A DNA stretch of 8,269 bases. It comes from Vampirovibrionales bacterium. Lineage in GTDB: Bacteria > Cyanobacteriota > Vampirovibrionia > Vampirovibrionales > JAJTHC01. This document shows positions 1-6,174 of this stretch, one piece after another. The position numbers and the translations under genes were made by a program. The DNA is taken from the NCBI GenBank assembly GCA_021299615.1, contig JAJTHC010000066.1, positions 1 to 8,269 on the forward strand, read 5' to 3'. Numbering within the stretch: position 1 is the stretch's first letter; each line of letters begins with the position of its first letter. The notes under the pieces were generated by a model, which saw nothing but the letters and a program-made list of their open reading frames with translations, was not told the DNA's origin and ran no database searches.

Positions 1-1354
1 ATCTCAGTAAGTTAGAGATTAAAAACGCCAATTCCAACGACTGGTGAGCATTCAAACGAGGATCACACGCCGTTTCATAACGGTTGCCCAAGTCTTCATC
101 AAGCACATTGACCAAACCCCCGATGCACTCGGTGACGTCCTGACCCGTGAGTTCAAAATGGACGCCTCCTGCGTGGGTGCCTAAGGCTTTATGCACGGCG
201 AAAAAGTCCTTCACTTCAGACAAAATCGAGTCGAATCCACGGGTTTTAAACCCACTTTGCGACGTATGCGTATTGCCGTGCATGGGGTCACAGGTCCACA
301 CGACCTGCCGTCCTTCTTTTTGCAAGGCTTCAACCAGCTTGGGCAAGTGACTTTCCACATTGCCAGCCCCCATTCGACTAATCAGGCTTAAGCGACCCGC
401 TTCGTTGTTGGGGTTTAAAACATCACAGATTCTAAGCAACTGATCAATCTCTGTTCCCACGCCGACTTTTAAGCCTAGGGGATTTTGCACGCCTCTTAAA
501 AATTCTAAATGGGCGCCGTCGAGCTGGGCGGTACGGTACCCGATCCATAGCATATGCCCGCTACAGCAGTACCATTCGCCTGTGGTGCTGTCCACACGAG
601 TCAAGCTTTCTTCATACGGCAAGAGCAAGGCTTCGTGCGACACATAAAAGTCGGTTTCTCGCAACATGGGAGCGTTTTGCGGATTCATACCACAGGCTTC
701 CATGAAGGCGAGGCAGTCGGAAATGCGGTCGGCGAGTTCGTTGTAACGATCGTAAAGGGGATCGTCCTTAATGAAGTCGAGCGTCCAACGATGCACTTCG
801 TGTAAATCGGCGTAACCGCCTTGAGCAAAGGCTCTTAGCAGGTTGAGCGTAGCGGCGGATTGATGATAGCCCTGAATCATACGCTGGGCATCGGGTTGAC
901 GGCTGGCATCGTCGAAGTCAATACCGTTGATAAGATCGCCTCGGAAGCTAGGAAGGCTCACGCCGTTGCGGGTTTCGGTGTCGCTCGATCGAGGCTTGGC
1001 GAATTGACCCGCCATGCGTCCGACCTTGACGACGGGGAGGCGTCCCGAATAGGTCAACACGACCGCCATTTGAAGGAGGATACGGAAGGTATCACGGATT
1101 TGGACGGCGGAAAAGTCCTTGAAGGTTTCGGCACAATCGCCACCTTGCAATAAGAAGGCTTCCCCACGAGCGACTTTGGCGAGTTGCTTTTTCAGATCTC
1201 GAGCTTCCCCAGCAAAAACGAGGGGGGGCAAAGACTGCAAGCGTGTTTGAACCTCCTTGAGTTCTTCGGCGTTGGCGTAAGTGGGCATTTGGTGCAGTTG
1301 CTTGGCTTGCCAAGAGCTAGGCGACCACGATTGAGCTTCAGTTTGAAGAGGCAT
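1..1354 (-). CDS. aroG: Class II 3-deoxy-7-phosphoheptulonate (DAHP) synthase, C-terminus cut by window edge
   Basis: Condenses phosphoenolpyruvate (PEP) with erythrose-4-phosphate, the first step of the shikimate pathway, in the cytoplasm. The reverse strand reads 451 uninterrupted codons from ATG at 1354 and leaves the window at ...SLELAFLISNLLR. Family members of about 460 residues end very close to this point, so few codons are missing. Class II hallmarks in order: SWQAKQ (14-19), PPLVFAGE (43-50), LLQGGDCAE (68-76), AKPRS (119-123), SHEALLLPYE (239-248), NPLGLKVG (291-298), SRMG (326-329), CDPMHGNT (355-362), HFELTG (399-404), CDPRLN (430-435). The metal ligands align as Cys74, His359, Glu401 and Asp431. 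Expected PEP contacts Arg113, Arg274, Lys296 and Arg327 are present. The usual GERTRQ motif is GYRTAQ (272-277), see findings. An AAAGGA Shine-Dalgarno lies 7-8 bases before the ATG. It is divergent from lptA. The symbol follows mycobacterial usage; the plant-like and PhzC branches share the fold. Confidence 0.95.
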   Translation of the reverse strand, partial: MPLQTEAQSWSPSSWQAKQLHQMPTYANAEELKEVQTRLQSLPPLVFAGEARDLKKQLAKVARGEAFLLQGGDCAETFKDFSAVQIRDTFRILLQMAVVLTYSGRLPVVKVGRMAGQFAKPRSSDTETRNGVSLPSFRGDLINGIDFDDASRQPDAQRMIQGYHQSAATLNLLRAFAQGGYADLHEVHRWTLDFIKDDPLYDRYNELADRISDCLAFMEACGMNPQNAPMLRETDFYVSHEALLLPYEESLTRVDSTTGEWYCCSGHMLWIGYRTAQLDGAHLEFLRGVQNPLGLKVGVGTEIDQLLRICDVLNPNNEAGRLSLISRMGAGNVESHLPKLVEALQKEGRQVVWTCDPMHGNTHTSQSGFKTRGFDSILSEVKDFFAVHKALGTHAGGVHFELTGQDVTECIGGLVNVLDEDLGNRYETACDPRLNAHQSLELAFLISNLLR

Positions 1355-1392
1355 AGACGAATCCTTTATTTAGCTTGAAATGTTGCTAGATT

Positions 1393-1421
1393 AGTCTAAC
1401 ACAAAAACGCCTCCAAACCAA
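1393..1421 (-). promoter_or_regulatory. Predicted sigma70-type promoter of the DAHP synthase gene
   Basis: On the minus strand a TTGGTT -35 (1416-1421) and a TAGACT -10 (1393-1398) are separated by 17 bases. A TG one base before the -10 makes it an extended -10. The expected transcription start, near 1386, gives a leader of about 30 bases, enough for the AAAGGA ribosome site. The -35 matches consensus at only 3 of 6 positions, so this is a plausible rather than secure call. Confidence 0.4.
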
Positions 1422-1437
1422 CAGAGACATTTTTATT

Positions 1438-1461
1438 TATAGCCAATTTTAGAGCTTTCTA
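1438..1461 (+). repeat. Possible single-end remnant of the 150-bp TATAGC element
   Basis: This 24-base stretch starts TATAGC and contains TTTAGAG and TTTCT. It matches the left end of the complete element copy (5644-5667) at 19 of 24 positions by eye, with no gaps. No CTGTACAG core or second end follows, so it would be a degenerate or deleted copy. The region is AT-rich, so chance similarity is possible. Confidence 0.35.
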
Positions 1462-1562
1462 TATAAGATCACTGCTTGTAAATGGATTTTTCGTTTTATT
1501 ATTTTTTATCTGTGATAAAATAACGAGGTTGAGATTCGAGAAGCCTTGAGGTTCCTTTGCTT

Positions 1563-2726
1563 ATGACCTTCTTAAAAAAAACGTGGAAGTCCTTGACCGC
1601 CTGCCTGCTGGGTATTTACGGTATTTTGAGCATTGGTTTGATGCTACCCCCTTCTGTGCCTGTTGAGGTGCAAGCTGCGGAACAATTCCTCGCCATGGGC
1701 AATACGGTGGTGATTGAAGCCAACGAACAAACGGTGGATCTCAAAAATAACATTAGCTATTTCAAAGGCAATGTCATTGTCAGTTCAGGCGAAACGGTGA
1801 TTAAAGCCCCTCGTGGTAAAGTGCTGATGGATGCCAATGCTCAACCTTCGGTGGCTCGCTTTGAAGGAGGCGTCACCGTCCGCAAAGGCAAGGATTCGCT
1901 AAAATCTAGCACGCTCGTGTTCGATTTCAAAAAAGAAGCCTTCACCGCCAGCGGAGGTGTGGATACAGCTATTACGCCACAAGGCAAAGCCCCTGTTCGC
2001 ATTCAATCTAGCACGCAACAATACCTCAAAGAGCGTTCGCAAATGTTGGCGTCTGGCAATGTACGCATCACCAGTAGCGACGCCAATGCCACCGCAGGAC
2101 AAGCCTTGTTGGTACTGGGTCCAAACAATTCGGCGGATCGTATTACCTTTACAGGCGATGCCAAGCTCCATCAAAAAGATGCCGATGTTTACGCCCATCA
2201 AATTATTCTCGTCCCCAAGCAGGACGTCTTTATGGCGGAAGGCAACGCCTTTACCCGAGTCATTCAAGCGGGCAACCCCAAGCCGATTGTCTTGCGTTCG
2301 GCGTACCAGCAGTTTGATCGGAAGCAGGGTATGTTGATCGCCAGCGGTTCGGTGGATTTAGACTTTGAAGATTATAAGGCACGAGGCCCGAAAGCCGTGT
2401 TTTACATGAGCAAAGGTAGTAGTATGGATCTTGAGCGAGCTGTCTTTTCAGGGCGTCCCACCCTCAACGAAGGCAAAATCCGCCAAGTGATTGCGGATAC
2501 CATTGAAGTGACGATGAACCCTCGGCACTTTGACGCTCGTGGGAATGTGAAAACCAAGCTCGTGCAGAAGCCCAAGACGCAATCCGCCAGCCGTACTAGC
2601 AAAAGCATGAAAAACGGTGTGGCGAGTTCTTCGAAAAAAGGCAAGCCCGTTACGGAAGAAGACGAATATGACGCCAAAGCCTTTGACTTAGGGAAATTTG
2701 AAACAGGCGAGGCGGATCAAACATGA
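1563..2726 (+). CDS. lptA: LptA/OstA-family LPS transport protein, long form
   Basis: Likely the periplasmic bridge protein that carries LPS from the inner-membrane Lpt complex toward the outer membrane. The 387 residues start with lysines (5-6), a hydrophobic segment (11-29) and a cleavage-like VQA-A (36-39), so the protein is exported or anchored. The body has repeated OstA-type beta-strand units with the pattern 'fxGNVxxxxgxxxxxA': YFKGNV (66-71), RFEGGV (99-104), LASGNV (162-167), TFTGDA (195-200), IASGSV (259-264), DARGNV (324-329). About 50 low-complexity residues follow (Lys/Ser-rich 335-362, then acidic). It is roughly twice the length of E. coli LptA. A TTG at 1557 lies only 5 bases from the GAGG at 1548-1551, against 11 for the ATG chosen here, so a start two codons earlier is possible. 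I found only a weak promoter-like -10 (1514-1521) upstream. The stop overlaps the lptB start (ATGA). Confidence 0.85.
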   Translation: MTFLKKTWKSLTACLLGIYGILSIGLMLPPSVPVEVQAAEQFLAMGNTVVIEANEQTVDLKNNISYFKGNVIVSSGETVIKAPRGKVLMDANAQPSVARFEGGVTVRKGKDSLKSSTLVFDFKKEAFTASGGVDTAITPQGKAPVRIQSSTQQYLKERSQMLASGNVRITSSDANATAGQALLVLGPNNSADRITFTGDAKLHQKDADVYAHQIILVPKQDVFMAEGNAFTRVIQAGNPKPIVLRSAYQQFDRKQGMLIASGSVDLDFEDYKARGPKAVFYMSKGSSMDLERAVFSGRPTLNEGKIRQVIADTIEVTMNPRHFDARGNVKTKLVQKPKTQSASRTSKSMKNGVASSSKKGKPVTEEDEYDAKAFDLGKFETGEADQT

Positions 2727-3445
2727 TGAGCCTTGTCGCCGAACATTTGAAAAAATCCTACGGTGAACGCAACGTCGTGGATGACGTGAGTTTTACCGTG
2801 AATCCTGGAGAAGTCGTGGGCTTGCTCGGACCAAACGGGGCAGGCAAAACCACCAGTTTTTATTCCGTAGTAGGGGTGATTCGTCCTGATGAGGGGTCGA
2901 TTTCGATCGACAAAGTGCCTGTTGAAAAGCTCGCCATCCACGAAAGAGCCGCCCTCGGCTTGGGATACCTCCCCCAAGAAGCGTCTATTTTTAGAGGGCT
3001 AAGCGTCGGTGAAAACCTCGACTTGGTGCTGGAGTTTCAACTCAGTTCAAAGAAAGAACGAGACGCACGGCGGGATGCCTTGCTCGACGAATTCGGCATT
3101 CTGAAATTGAAAAATGCCCCTGCCATTAAGCTTTCAGGCGGTGAACGTCGCCGTTTGGAAATTGCTCGTGCGTTGGCGGCGAACCCCAAATATCTTTTGT
3201 TGGACGAACCGTTTACAGGCATCGACCCTATTACCATTGAAGAATTGCAAAAGCTCATCGCTCACTTGCAGGAACGAGGCTTGGGTATTCTTATTACGGA
3301 TCACAATCCGCAAGCGACGCTCAACATCGTCTCTCGTGCTTATGTGATGTTTGACGGCAAAGTCATGTTTCACGGTAATAGTCAAGAAGTCGCCCAAAGC
3401 GATTTGGTGCGTAAAAGCTACTTAGGCGAAGGGTTTTCGATTTAA
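2723..3445 (+). CDS. lptB: LPS export ABC transporter ATP-binding protein LptB
   Basis: Cytoplasmic ATPase that powers extraction of LPS from the inner membrane with its permease partner. The 240 residues match the usual LptB length and carry a complete ABC set: Walker A GPNGAGKT (36-43), Q-loop Gln85 in LPQEASIF, signature LSGGERRR (137-144), Walker B YLLLDE (157-162), D-loop GIDP (166-169) and the switch His194 in ITDHN. The sequence YLPQEASIFRGLSV and the C-terminal SYLGEGF are typical of LptB rather than of branched-chain amino-acid ATPases, its nearest relatives. The start ATG overlaps the lptA stop by four bases; a second ATG follows directly at 2726. The stop overlaps the start of the permease gene (TAATG). 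Both overlaps indicate translational coupling and stoichiometric production. Confidence 0.95.
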   Translation: MMSLVAEHLKKSYGERNVVDDVSFTVNPGEVVGLLGPNGAGKTTSFYSVVGVIRPDEGSISIDKVPVEKLAIHERAALGLGYLPQEASIFRGLSVGENLDLVLEFQLSSKKERDARRDALLDEFGILKLKNAPAIKLSGGERRRLEIARALAANPKYLLLDEPFTGIDPITIEELQKLIAHLQERGLGILITDHNPQATLNIVSRAYVMFDGKVMFHGNSQEVAQSDLVRKSYLGEGFSI

Positions 3446-4578
3446 TGATCCTGCTGATTTCAAAGGTGGAAGGCTATTTAATTCGTCCCTTGGTGCTAAA
3501 TGTGCTGTTGGGCGTGTTGATTTTCACCTTGATTTGGATGGCTCCCGAAGCGTTTTTTAAAGTCGTGCAAGCCATTCAAAACGGCGATATTCCCCTAAAA
3601 GAAGGCTTAACTGTGCTGTTCTTGCAAGTGCCTGATATTCTGATTCAAGCCTTGCCGATGGCAAGCTTAATGGCAAGCGTTTTTTTGGTGCGTCGCCTAA
3701 ATCAAGATTTGGAATGGGTGTCGTTTTTTGCCTTGGGTGTGCCGTGGAACCGTGTGATTCGTCCTTTTATTTTCATCGGATTCTTGCTTATGGGAGCCAT
3801 GATCTTCATCCAAAACGTCTTGATGCCTTTGAGTTTCCCTGCCCTGAAAAAAATGCAGACGCAGTATCACCTAAAATCAAAAAGTCCGATTAGTGCCTTG
3901 GTTTCGCTCGATGCTGACGTCCAAAACACGCATCCGAATCTTTTGTTGATTGGCGATATTAAAAGCAATCATCATGCCAACGACTTGCTGTGGCTGGAGT
4001 TTTGCTCGCAAAAAGTAGAAAGTGGAGCGTCTTCGGTGAAGCTCTGCCGATGGACAAAATCAGATCGCTTAGAAATTAGTCCCTTATCCACCGCCAGCCT
4101 TCAAAATAATCGTCGTGTCACGATTGAAGCATGGGGGCAGGTTTCCAATGTGGATCGTCACGCATCCCTTGAAGCCAACAGCTTTGCGTCTTTAAAGCCT
4201 TTGCTCGACGTGATGAGTGAAGAACCAAAGGGGCAAACGGTAAACGTCCTGCTCAAGGCTCGCAAGGTTTTGCGTCAGTATCGCCAGTGGCAGATGCTCG
4301 GCACGGTCGATAATCACTTGTGGGATCGCATTGCCACGCCTTTGGCTGTGCCGTTGCTCATGCTTTTGGGTATCCCCATTGCGTTGGAAGAGCCACGCAA
4401 GCGGAGCATTCAACCCTTGACTTTAGCGACTTTGGCGTTGTTTTTGTACTTGGTTTCTAAGCCTTTGGCGACGCAACTCGCCAGCACAGGGGTGATTCAT
4501 GGGGGCGTTGCTGCCTTTTTCCCCATTGTGCTGTTGTTGATTTTGTATGTGGTTTTGCGTCGTGTTAAAAGCGTCTAG
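3445..4578 (+). CDS. LptF/LptG-family (YjgP/YjgQ) LPS export permease
   Basis: Inner-membrane permease of the LPS exporter, partner of LptB. The 377 residues show the family layout: three N-terminal membrane helices (about 17-36, 54-82, 104-128), a periplasmic domain of about 165 residues (130-295), and three C-terminal helices (about 296-314, 324-343, 355-373). The segment VRRLNQDLEWVSFFALGVPW (82-101), between helices 2 and 3, matches the position of the coupling helix that contacts LptB. E. coli uses two different permeases, LptF and LptG. Only one is encoded here, so the complex may be a homodimer unless a second gene lies elsewhere. The sequence does not let me choose F over G, so no symbol is given. 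The start overlaps the lptB stop by one base. No convincing terminator follows; a four-base-pair hairpin at 4609-4619 with a T-rich tail is too weak to call. Confidence 0.9.
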   Translation: MILLISKVEGYLIRPLVLNVLLGVLIFTLIWMAPEAFFKVVQAIQNGDIPLKEGLTVLFLQVPDILIQALPMASLMASVFLVRRLNQDLEWVSFFALGVPWNRVIRPFIFIGFLLMGAMIFIQNVLMPLSFPALKKMQTQYHLKSKSPISALVSLDADVQNTHPNLLLIGDIKSNHHANDLLWLEFCSQKVESGASSVKLCRWTKSDRLEISPLSTASLQNNRRVTIEAWGQVSNVDRHASLEANSFASLKPLLDVMSEEPKGQTVNVLLKARKVLRQYRQWQMLGTVDNHLWDRIATPLAVPLLMLLGIPIALEEPRKRSIQPLTLATLALFLYLVSKPLATQLASTGVIHGGVAAFFPIVLLLILYVVLRRVKSV

Positions 4579-4646
4579 CATACTTTTTTCTTCACACGGG
4601 TTTGTAATAGAGTAACTCTTTTTCTCTTTTAGTATAGGATTTTCGT

Positions 4647-5639
4647 ATGACTACCATTACTTCTAATATCCCTAATACCAAGGTATCCGCCTCTGCCTAT
4701 CCTTCTTCCCTTTCTAAAACCCAAGTCGTCGACAAAGAAGACACGCCGTCTTATAAGACGTATCCCTTTGCTTTGGGGACGGGTGGGCTTGTGCTTGGGG
4801 GTTTAGGCGGTTTGATTAAAACCAACCTAGAACCCGATGTGTATTCAAAAACGGAAGCCAATGGCGAAAGTAAACGTCTGGAAGTCCATTATAGCAAGCA
4901 GGGTAATCAACCCTTGGCTTACGCTCGTTACGATCATTTCAACAGCAACTGCGAAAAAGGACAGAAACACTTCCTGCCAGACAGTGCCGTTTTTAACGCC
5001 CAAGACGACGACTACATAGCAAAAATTCCTTATTACACCACCAATGACAAGGGTTTAAATGAACTTACCCATTATGAAGAAACGCTTTTTAGACCACAGG
5101 GCTTGAAACGGCGTCGCCAATTTAGCGTAGAATCGCCTTTAGACTTTTGGAGAGAAACCCCATTTAGCTTTAACCTCCTTGATAACATGAAGCCTAAAGC
5201 TGCCGAAAGTAGTACTCGTTTGGTTGAATTACAGCTAAAGATGCCTCGAACAATTGAAGGGGCTGCCGTTGATTGTCTTACCATTTTCCATGAAGGGGCT
5301 AATTCTAAAATAGCCCATACGATCGTGAACGGTCGTGAAATAGAGGTGGCTCTCAACGAAAAAGGCGAGATTCACAAATCCAAAATAGATGCCTTAAACG
5401 GCTTGCCTGTTCTTTTTAAAGAGTCTTTGCCTGATATGGAAAACGTGATGAAAGACGTGCCTGCTTATGTGAAAAAACTTCAAAAGAGTTTGCAGAAGGA
5501 AGAGAAAGCCTTCGGTAAAAATATTTTCTTAGGGGCTTTAGCAACGGGAGCAGTCGGCTATGGATTAGGCTGGTTCTTGGACTGGAAGAAGCGTCACGAT
5601 CGTAAGAAAGTCGAAGCTGAAAAACCGTCACGAAGCTAG
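4647..5639 (+). CDS. Unrecognised protein with a glycine-rich membrane segment near each end
   Basis: I do not recognise a family. The 330-residue protein starts with a Ser/Thr-rich, probably disordered stretch (1-38), then a glycine-rich hydrophobic segment (39-57, including FALGTGGLVLGGLGGLI). The central domain is polar and mixed-charge (60-260) with two cysteines (102, 210). A Lys/Glu-rich helix, perhaps a short coiled coil, follows (262-289). A second Gly/Ala-rich hydrophobic segment (292-311) precedes a strongly basic tail (WKKRHDRKK). Two membrane segments would place the middle domain on one side of the membrane, presumably the periplasm if the basic tail is cytoplasmic. An AGGA site lies 7 bases before the ATG, supporting this start. 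It lies 68 bases after the permease gene, too far for coupling, so a role in LPS export cannot be assumed. The stop is only 4 bases before the left repeat element. Confidence 0.75.
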   Translation: MTTITSNIPNTKVSASAYPSSLSKTQVVDKEDTPSYKTYPFALGTGGLVLGGLGGLIKTNLEPDVYSKTEANGESKRLEVHYSKQGNQPLAYARYDHFNSNCEKGQKHFLPDSAVFNAQDDDYIAKIPYYTTNDKGLNELTHYEETLFRPQGLKRRRQFSVESPLDFWRETPFSFNLLDNMKPKAAESSTRLVELQLKMPRTIEGAAVDCLTIFHEGANSKIAHTIVNGREIEVALNEKGEIHKSKIDALNGLPVLFKESLPDMENVMKDVPAYVKKLQKSLQKEEKAFGKNIFLGALATGAVGYGLGWFLDWKKRHDRKKVEAEKPSRS

Positions 5640-5643
5640 GATA

Positions 5644-5793
5644 TATAGCTGAATTTAGAGTTTTCTGAACAGTAGGCTAGACTAGGAGCCTAGATTATTT
5701 TGTGAGGGCGTGTAGACAGAGCTACATAACAGAACAAAATAATCGTAGCGACAACGTATAGACACTGTACAGAAAATTATAAGCTTGGCTATA
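5644..5793 (+). repeat. 150-bp MITE-like palindromic element, left copy
   Basis: A non-coding element bounded by TATAGC (5644-5649) and GCTATA (5788-5793). Inside lie a 13-base inverted repeat, TTTTCTGAACAGT (5661-5673) against ACTGTACAGAAAA (5764-5776) with one mismatch, and an 11-base perfect stem, GATTATTTTGT (5693-5703) against ACAAAATAATC (5734-5744). Two small hairpins complete it: AGGCT/AGCCT (5674-5678/5687-5691) and TGTAG/CTACA (5711-5715/5722-5726). A near-identical inverted copy starts at 8132, with 6 mismatches over the 138 alignable bases. Terminal inverted repeats, TA at the ends, no coding capacity and multiple copies fit a MITE mobilised in trans by a TA-targeting transposase (the IS630/Tc1-mariner type is one possibility). 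No T-run follows the stems, so it is not a classic terminator. Confidence 0.8.
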
Positions 5794-5808
5794 AAAAATG
5801 TTTTGACG

Positions 5809-5837
5809 TTGCAAATGACAGGCGTTTGCATTAATAT
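5809..5837 (+). promoter_or_regulatory. Predicted feoAB promoter
   Basis: TTGCAA (-35, 5809-5814) and TAATAT (-10, 5832-5837) are separated by exactly 17 bases, each matching consensus at 4 of 6 positions. Transcription would start near 5844 and leave a leader of about 50 bases before the feoA ATG. The promoter lies just inside the right end of the left repeat element, so that element is not needed to supply it. A TTGACG at 5803-5808 is a better -35 but has no -10 at proper spacing. Confidence 0.4.
5810..5830 (+). promoter_or_regulatory. Inverted-repeat operator overlapping the feoAB promoter (Fur-like)
   Basis: A perfect TGCAAA/TTTGCA inverted repeat with a 9-base centre covers the -35 and spacer of the predicted promoter, where a bound repressor would block RNA polymerase. 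The 19 bases at 5811-5829 match the classical Fur box (GATAATGATAATCATTATC) at 11 of 19 positions, counted by eye. feo operons are commonly repressed by Fur or DtxR-family regulators when iron is sufficient. Which regulator acts here is not shown by the sequence. Confidence 0.45.
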
Positions 5838-5853
5838 AAAACCATACGATTTC

Positions 5854-5876
5854 CATTTTAGACAATTAAAATGTCT
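5854..5876 (+). promoter_or_regulatory. Overlapping inverted repeats in the feoA leader
   Basis: A perfect 7-base inverted repeat, CATTTTA (5854-5860) and TAAAATG (5867-5873), overlaps a second pair, AGACA (5860-5864) and TGTCT (5872-5876). The two hairpins cannot form together. They end just before the presumed ribosome site GGAG (5880-5883). This could be a second operator or a weak leader structure; the stems are AT-rich and function is unproven. Confidence 0.3.
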
Positions 5877-5895
5877 TTCGGAGAAAAAATAATCT

Positions 5896-6174
5896 ATGGT
5901 TTTTACAATGCCACGCCCCACACAAAACGACTCCTCTTCAACCGCTTCAACCCTTGCCACACAAGCCGACGGCACCGCCTGCCGTATTGTGAAACTGCTC
6001 AACGCCGAAGCTGAACTCACCTTGCTTCGCTTCGGCTTAGGCGTGGGAGACGTGCTACACGTGCTTTCCAAAGTCCCCAACAAAGGCCCGATCATCCTAG
6101 AAGCCCATGACATGGAGTTTGCCCTTGGTTTTGACTATGCCAGCTCAATTTTGGTGGATGCCATTCGTGAATAA
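5896..6174 (+). CDS. feoA: Ferrous iron transport protein A (FeoA)
   Basis: Small cytoplasmic SH3-like protein that works with the FeoB iron permease. Of the 92 residues, about 28-91 form the FeoA domain: ACRIVKLL (28-35), LRFGLGVGDVLHVLSKVP (44-61), the loop GPIILEAHDMEFALGFDYAS (64-83) and the closing ILVDAI. The central LRFGLGVGD corresponds to the family's 'Rl.elGl.pG' turn. Residues 1-27 are a Ser/Thr/Ala-rich extension without recognisable structure. GGAG at 5880-5883 lies 12 bases before the ATG, rather far. An in-frame ATG at 5908 is an alternative but is even farther from it. The gene overlaps feoB by 8 bases, so the two are translationally coupled. Identification rests on the domain pattern plus the feoB neighbour and is secure. 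Confidence 0.9.
   Translation: MVFTMPRPTQNDSSSTASTLATQADGTACRIVKLLNAEAELTLLRFGLGVGDVLHVLSKVPNKGPIILEAHDMEFALGFDYASSILVDAIRE
6153..6157 (+). promoter_or_regulatory. Ribosome site that decides the feoB start
   Basis: GGTGG inside the end of feoA lies 9 bases before an in-frame GTG at 6167. The ATG at 6158 directly abuts it, too close for use, and the ATG at 6107 would force a 68-base overlap with feoA. This favours GTG at 6167. Confidence 0.5.

Noticed and set aside
554..1153. Plus-strand open frames within 554-805 and 860-1153
   Set aside because: They lie opposite the well-supported class II DAHP synthase reading frame and translate to nothing recognisable.
1899..2267. Minus-strand open frame of 122 codons inside lptA
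   Set aside because: Antisense shadow of a gene with clear domain structure; no start signals or recognisable motif.
4609..4630. Hairpin AGAG-TAA-CTCT followed by a T-rich run after the permease gene
   Set aside because: Only four base pairs, two of them A-T, and an interrupted T-run; too weak to call an intrinsic terminator.
5664..5671. CTGTACAG-type palindromes resembling a LexA/SOS box
   Set aside because: LexA sites need spaced half-sites (CTGT-N8-ACAG); here the halves abut, and the motif is better explained as the inverted-repeat arm of the element.
5644..5793. Cloverleaf-like folding suggesting a tRNA or tRNA-like gene
   Set aside because: Arm lengths and loops do not fit a tRNA: no T-loop GTTCRA, no anticodon arm with 5+7 geometry, and length 150. 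Two inverted copies fit a repeat element.
5682..6113. Minus-strand open frame of 143 codons across the repeat and feoA
   Set aside because: It runs antisense through the non-coding element and feoA, has low-complexity translation and no ribosome site; a shadow frame.
6107..6166. feoB starting at ATG 6107 (664 residues)
   Set aside because: It would overlap feoA by 68 bases, and its first 20 residues are only the shifted frame of the conserved FeoA C-terminus; GTG 6167 has a better-spaced ribosome site.
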